Positions 6,527 through 9,073 of a DNA stretch of 9,073 nt are shown here, piece after piece (the first letter of the stretch is position 1; every line of letters begins with the position of its first letter). The position numbers were made by a program, and so were the translations under genes. Under the pieces are notes generated by a model. The model saw only the letters and a program-made list of their open reading frames with translations. It searched no databases and was not told where the DNA came from. The stretch lies in NCBI GenBank assembly GCA_937876055.1, contig CALEIW010000136.1, forward strand, positions 1 through 9,073, read 5' to 3'. Origin of the DNA: an uncultured euryarchaeote (lineage in GTDB: Archaea; Thermoplasmatota; Poseidoniia; Poseidoniales; Thalassarchaeaceae).

Positions 6527-7588
6527 ATGCTTGAGAAAGTCGATACTAAGAGATTGACTGCTGGTCTCATCGTACTTACCTTTCTGGTAATTGCTGTTGG
6601 TGGCTTGATTAGAGTCTCAGATGCTGGAGAATCCTGTCCAGACTGGCCCACTTGCTTCGGCACATGGGGATTCGACATTAGTCCAGAGGAACAAGAGACA
6701 TGGTGGAATGAAAACCCCGATGAAATAGATTCACGAGGTGAACACCATAGATATACTACTTTTGAGATATTTACAGAGTGGTTTCACAGACTTTTGGCCG
6801 GGGCTATTCTTGGCCCTCTAGTTATTCTAAACTGGCTTACCATTCGTCGAAATGAAGATGTTTCAACAAAAACGATTTTCGCATCTAACTTGGCTTTGGG
6901 ATTGATCATTTGGCAGGGAGCTCTTGGTTGGCTAACGGTTGAAATTGATAATGTTCACTGGAGTGTTGCTATGCATCTATCAAGCGCTCTTGCATTCATA
7001 TTATCTCTAATCTGGTTGTGGATTTGTATAAATCGAGATGAAGCAAATCAGCCAGCGTGGTTCGAATTTGACCCAATTCTCGCTTCTAAGTGGAAGAATA
7101 GAATTGCATGGTTAGGATTCGGTACATTCACCACAGTTTTTGCAGGAGTATTTGTTGCTACAACTCCAGGTGCAGACCAGATTTGTGGGGTATCTGGAGA
7201 TGTAAACTCGTGGCCATTTTGCAAAGGAAATTTCTTTCCCGAAATAGTTGACTTCGAAAATCAATCTCAAATTATTCATCGATGGCTGGTAGCGATTGTA
7301 GGAGGTATTCTACTACTCGCTTGTTGGTTTGTTAGAAACGAGCAGATTCAACACCAGCATGGATTAATCCTAAGAAATTGGATTTGGGCTGCATCTGCGC
7401 TATATTGTTTGAATATTGCAATAGGTGCTCTATACATTCTTTCTTGGTCGCCTGAAAATGAAACATTCCGCGAAATACTTTCTCTAATCCACCTGTTAGT
7501 TGGTAGCACATCATTCCTCACACTAGCAACCGCTTGGTTGGCTATCTCTGCCTTCGCTTTACATGAGTCTGCACCCGAGACCTTGTGA
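6527..7588 (+). CDS. ctaA: Heme A synthase (CtaA/Cox15)
   Basis: A 353-residue membrane enzyme that oxidises the C8 methyl of heme O to a formyl group, giving heme A for aa3-type cytochrome oxidase. Eight hydrophobic segments are visible (about 10-30, 83-106, 116-139, 143-167, 190-213, 248-269, 282-305, 316-344), forming the usual two four-helix halves. Key sites are GGLIRVSDAGESCPDWPTC with the loop cysteines C37 and C43, TEWFHRLLAG with E84 and H87, HWSVAMH with H144 and H150, a second cysteine pair C220 and C232 in the matching outer loop, IIHRW with H251, and LIHLL with H322. These match the heme-ligand histidines and the catalytic glutamate of the family. Having cysteine pairs in both outer loops is a known subtype. 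Its stop codon overlaps the ctaB start (TGATG), so the two are probably translated together. Confidence 0.95.
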   Translation: MLEKVDTKRLTAGLIVLTFLVIAVGGLIRVSDAGESCPDWPTCFGTWGFDISPEEQETWWNENPDEIDSRGEHHRYTTFEIFTEWFHRLLAGAILGPLVILNWLTIRRNEDVSTKTIFASNLALGLIIWQGALGWLTVEIDNVHWSVAMHLSSALAFILSLIWLWICINRDEANQPAWFEFDPILASKWKNRIAWLGFGTFTTVFAGVFVATTPGADQICGVSGDVNSWPFCKGNFFPEIVDFENQSQIIHRWLVAIVGGILLLACWFVRNEQIQHQHGLILRNWIWAASALYCLNIAIGALYILSWSPENETFREILSLIHLLVGSTSFLTLATAWLAISAFALHESAPETL

Positions 7589-8712
7589 TGAGTCGAATTG
7601 AAGGCCACACGCCCAAAGGGTGTGCTATGGGTGAGAGTGGGGGTGGAGCAAAGGCTTGGTTGACTCTTACCAAACCAGGAGTAGTTGTTCTTCTACAGAT
7701 CACCGCACTTTGTGCGGTATTATCTCACGATTTGCTTGAAGCATCGGGATTTTCTGAGATGGATTGGAATGAATCCATTCGTACTATGGCGATTGTTTTC
7801 GTGGGAGGCTATCTCACAGCCGGAGGCGCTAATGCAATCAATATGTGGTATGATAGAGATATTGATCCAATCATGCAACGAACTTCAAAAAGGCCGATAC
7901 CAAAAGGCACTGTTAGTCCAAATGGAGCACTAATTTTTGGAATATTTATCTCGATAACAGGAGTTGTTTGGTTTCTTGAATTTGCCAATCAGGTAGCTGC
8001 TTTTTGGGCAGCATTCAGTATTCTATTCTATGTCTTCATTTACACCATCTGGCTAAAGCGAACCTCGGTTCAAAACATAGTCATCGGAGGTTTAGCTGGT
8101 GCAACTCCACCAGTAATCGGTTGGGCAACTGCCGTTGGTGATTTGAGAATTAATCTAAACTCTGCACATGATTTCGCGGTTTCAATTTTCGATTTAGGGA
8201 GCTTAATGCCTTGGTATCTTCTACTGCTAATTTTCCTATGGACCCCTCCACATTTTTGGGCCTTGGCGCTCTATCGCTCAGAGGAATATGATTCTGTTGG
8301 AGTTCCAATGATGCCTGGAGTAAAGGGTACAAAAAGAACTCTCATTGAAATGAAAATATACTCTATTTTATTGCTAATTTTAGCTGTATTTGCACCAATA
8401 GCTTTGGGTGGAATGGATAGAAATGATACAATCTACCATGTGTTTGGTTGGACTGCAATTGTTGTCACTCTATGGTATGCTAGGACTGTGTTCATCATTG
8501 ATCCAAATGAGCCTAGAACCGAGGCTGGAAGGATTCCAACTGCGGCTCGTTCTTTCTTTGTTTCAATGTTATATCTGGCTCTGATGTTTGCGATTGTTGT
8601 TACCGCTAGCGCTGGTTTACAAGGTTCTATTCTGGGAGCGATATTGGCGGCTACTATGATTGTTCGAGATGAATGGAACTCAAGAGCGTCTTCGTCGAAG
8701 ATTTCAGCCTGA
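7588..8712 (+). CDS. ctaB: Protoheme IX farnesyltransferase (heme O synthase, CtaB/Cox10)
   Basis: A 374-residue UbiA-superfamily membrane prenyltransferase that attaches farnesyl diphosphate to the vinyl group of heme B, giving heme O, the substrate of the CtaA encoded just upstream. The N-terminus shows WLTLTKPGVVVLLQIT (24-39). The first Asp-rich motif is NMWYDRDID (N85, D89, D93; N-x3-D-x3-D), followed by MQRTSKRPIPKG (96-107). YTIWLKRTS, the GGLAGATPPVIGW segment, FLWTPPHFWALALYRSEEYDSVGVPMMPGVKG and later helices complete the family pattern; about nine membrane segments are expected. The ATG at 7588 shares its A with the ctaA stop, indicating coupling. A GTG at 7585 and an ATG at 7627 are alternatives; the first 20 or so residues are polar and not conserved, so the later start cannot be excluded. 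Confidence 0.95.
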   Translation: MSRIEGHTPKGCAMGESGGGAKAWLTLTKPGVVVLLQITALCAVLSHDLLEASGFSEMDWNESIRTMAIVFVGGYLTAGGANAINMWYDRDIDPIMQRTSKRPIPKGTVSPNGALIFGIFISITGVVWFLEFANQVAAFWAAFSILFYVFIYTIWLKRTSVQNIVIGGLAGATPPVIGWATAVGDLRINLNSAHDFAVSIFDLGSLMPWYLLLLIFLWTPPHFWALALYRSEEYDSVGVPMMPGVKGTKRTLIEMKIYSILLLILAVFAPIALGGMDRNDTIYHVFGWTAIVVTLWYARTVFIIDPNEPRTEAGRIPTAARSFFVSMLYLALMFAIVVTASAGLQGSILGAILAATMIVRDEWNSRASSSKISA

Positions 8713-8741
8713 ATTCAGGAAATCCTCAAACGCCTGCCCGC

Positions 8742-8772
8742 CTGTTCGACGGACGTGGTACGCGTCGAGCGG
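8742..8772 (+). repeat. Hairpin just upstream of the last gene's ribosome site
   Basis: CTGTTCGACG (8742-8751) can pair with CGTCGAGCGG (8763-8772) to give a 10-bp stem with two G-U wobbles and an 11-base loop. The six inner pairs (TCGACG/CGTCGA) are perfect. It ends two bases before the ribosome site at 8775-8780, so it could influence translation or processing of the downstream gene. No T run follows, so it is not an obvious terminator. Confidence 0.5.
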
Positions 8773-8774
8773 CT

Positions 8775-8780
8775 GGAGGG
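8775..8780 (+). promoter_or_regulatory. Shine-Dalgarno site for the HMGL-like gene
   Basis: GGAGGG six bases ahead of the ATG at 8787 is a good archaeal ribosome site and selects this start. The overlapping ATG at 8791 is in another frame that soon meets a stop. Confidence 0.65.
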
Positions 8781-8786
8781 TCAAGA

Positions 8787-9073
8787 ATGAATGAGCGAGA
8801 ACTCATCTATGATTGGAACATCATAGACTATGAAATCGAACGGGATTCGGCTAACCATCCGCATGATGTTTGGTTCGATGACGAAACTCTTAGAGATGGC
8901 TTACAAAGTCCTAGTGCACGTAATCCTACCATCGAACAAAAAATCGAATTAATCGATTACATGGAACGTCTAGGGATTCAGAAAGTAGATCTTGGACTTC
9001 CCGGTGCAGGACCATTTCATGTCAATCACATAGATGCAATGCTTACCCACATGGGTGAGAATGGTTACGAATT
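8787..9073 (+). CDS. HMGL-like acyltransferase (isopropylmalate/homocitrate synthase superfamily), 3' end off the right edge
   Basis: Only the first 95 codons are present. DDETLRDGLQSPS (31-43) is the first-strand motif of the HMG-CoA lyase-like TIM barrels, with the catalytic Arg (R36), the metal-binding Asp (D37) and Q40. It is followed by TIEQKIELIDYMERLGIQKVDLGLPGAGP (about 47-75), the helix-strand typical of 2-isopropylmalate, citramalate and homocitrate synthases. These condense acetyl-CoA with a 2-oxo acid. The Asp-rich start and the GLPGAGP strand end do not decide which substrate is used. About 28 residues precede the barrel (MNERELIYDWNIIDYEIERD...), a short extension that is not a recognised domain. 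It is 74 bases after ctaB and has its own good ribosome site. Confidence 0.85.
   Translation, partial: MNERELIYDWNIIDYEIERDSANHPHDVWFDDETLRDGLQSPSARNPTIEQKIELIDYMERLGIQKVDLGLPGAGPFHVNHIDAMLTHMGENGYE

Noticed and set aside
7348..7608. Minus-strand frames across the 3' end of ctaA
   Set aside because: They overlap the conserved membrane segments of ctaA and have no features of their own.
3848..9073. The six plus-strand genes as a novel multi-gene system
   Set aside because: Each gene belongs to a known housekeeping or catabolic family with its own role. Only ctaA-ctaB shows tight coupling, and there is no visible shared regulatory motif.

Overview
The window looks like a stretch of a marine planktonic archaeal genome, most likely Marine Group II (Candidatus Poseidoniales) or a relative. 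Several features point that way. There is an archaeal RNA polymerase subunit K gene and an archaeal-style NEMF/Rqc2 protein. Base composition is moderate, genes are packed closely, and GTG starts and Shine-Dalgarno-like GAGGTGG/GGAGGG sites are both used. Aerobic heme A synthesis genes are also present. The assignment is inferred from gene content; no 16S or other taxonomic marker lies in the window.

Layout. Positions 1-933 (minus strand, running off the left edge) hold an unrecognised protein of at least 311 residues. It diverges from an Rqc2/NEMF homologue (about 1008-3149, plus) across a short spacer with an inverted repeat. The NEMF gene meets a RimJ/RimL-type GNAT acetyltransferase (3151-3756, minus) tail to tail with one base between them. 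The acetyltransferase in turn diverges from a run of six plus-strand genes that fills the rest of the window: tryptophan 2,3-dioxygenase (3848-4930), thiolase (4990-6147), RNA polymerase subunit K (6227-6487), heme A synthase CtaA/Cox15 (6527-7588), protoheme IX farnesyltransferase CtaB/Cox10 (7588-8712), and the start of an HMGL-like (isopropylmalate/homocitrate synthase superfamily) enzyme (8787 to the right edge).

Functionally, Cox10 and Cox15 act in sequence (heme B to heme O to heme A) to supply an aa3-type cytochrome oxidase, so the host respires oxygen. The dioxygenase also needs heme and O2 and would open the kynurenine route of tryptophan breakdown. The thiolase handles acetyl-CoA/acetoacetyl-CoA. 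The NEMF protein belongs to ribosome-associated quality control, and RpoK is a core transcription subunit. No mobile element, CRISPR array, tRNA or rRNA was seen, and no intergenic gap exceeds 120 bases.

I did not find a clearly new multi-gene system. The items most worth a second look are the unrecognised left-edge protein, the tryptophan dioxygenase in an archaeal setting, rpoK away from its usual ribosomal-protein neighbours, and strong hairpins just upstream of rpoK and of the last gene.
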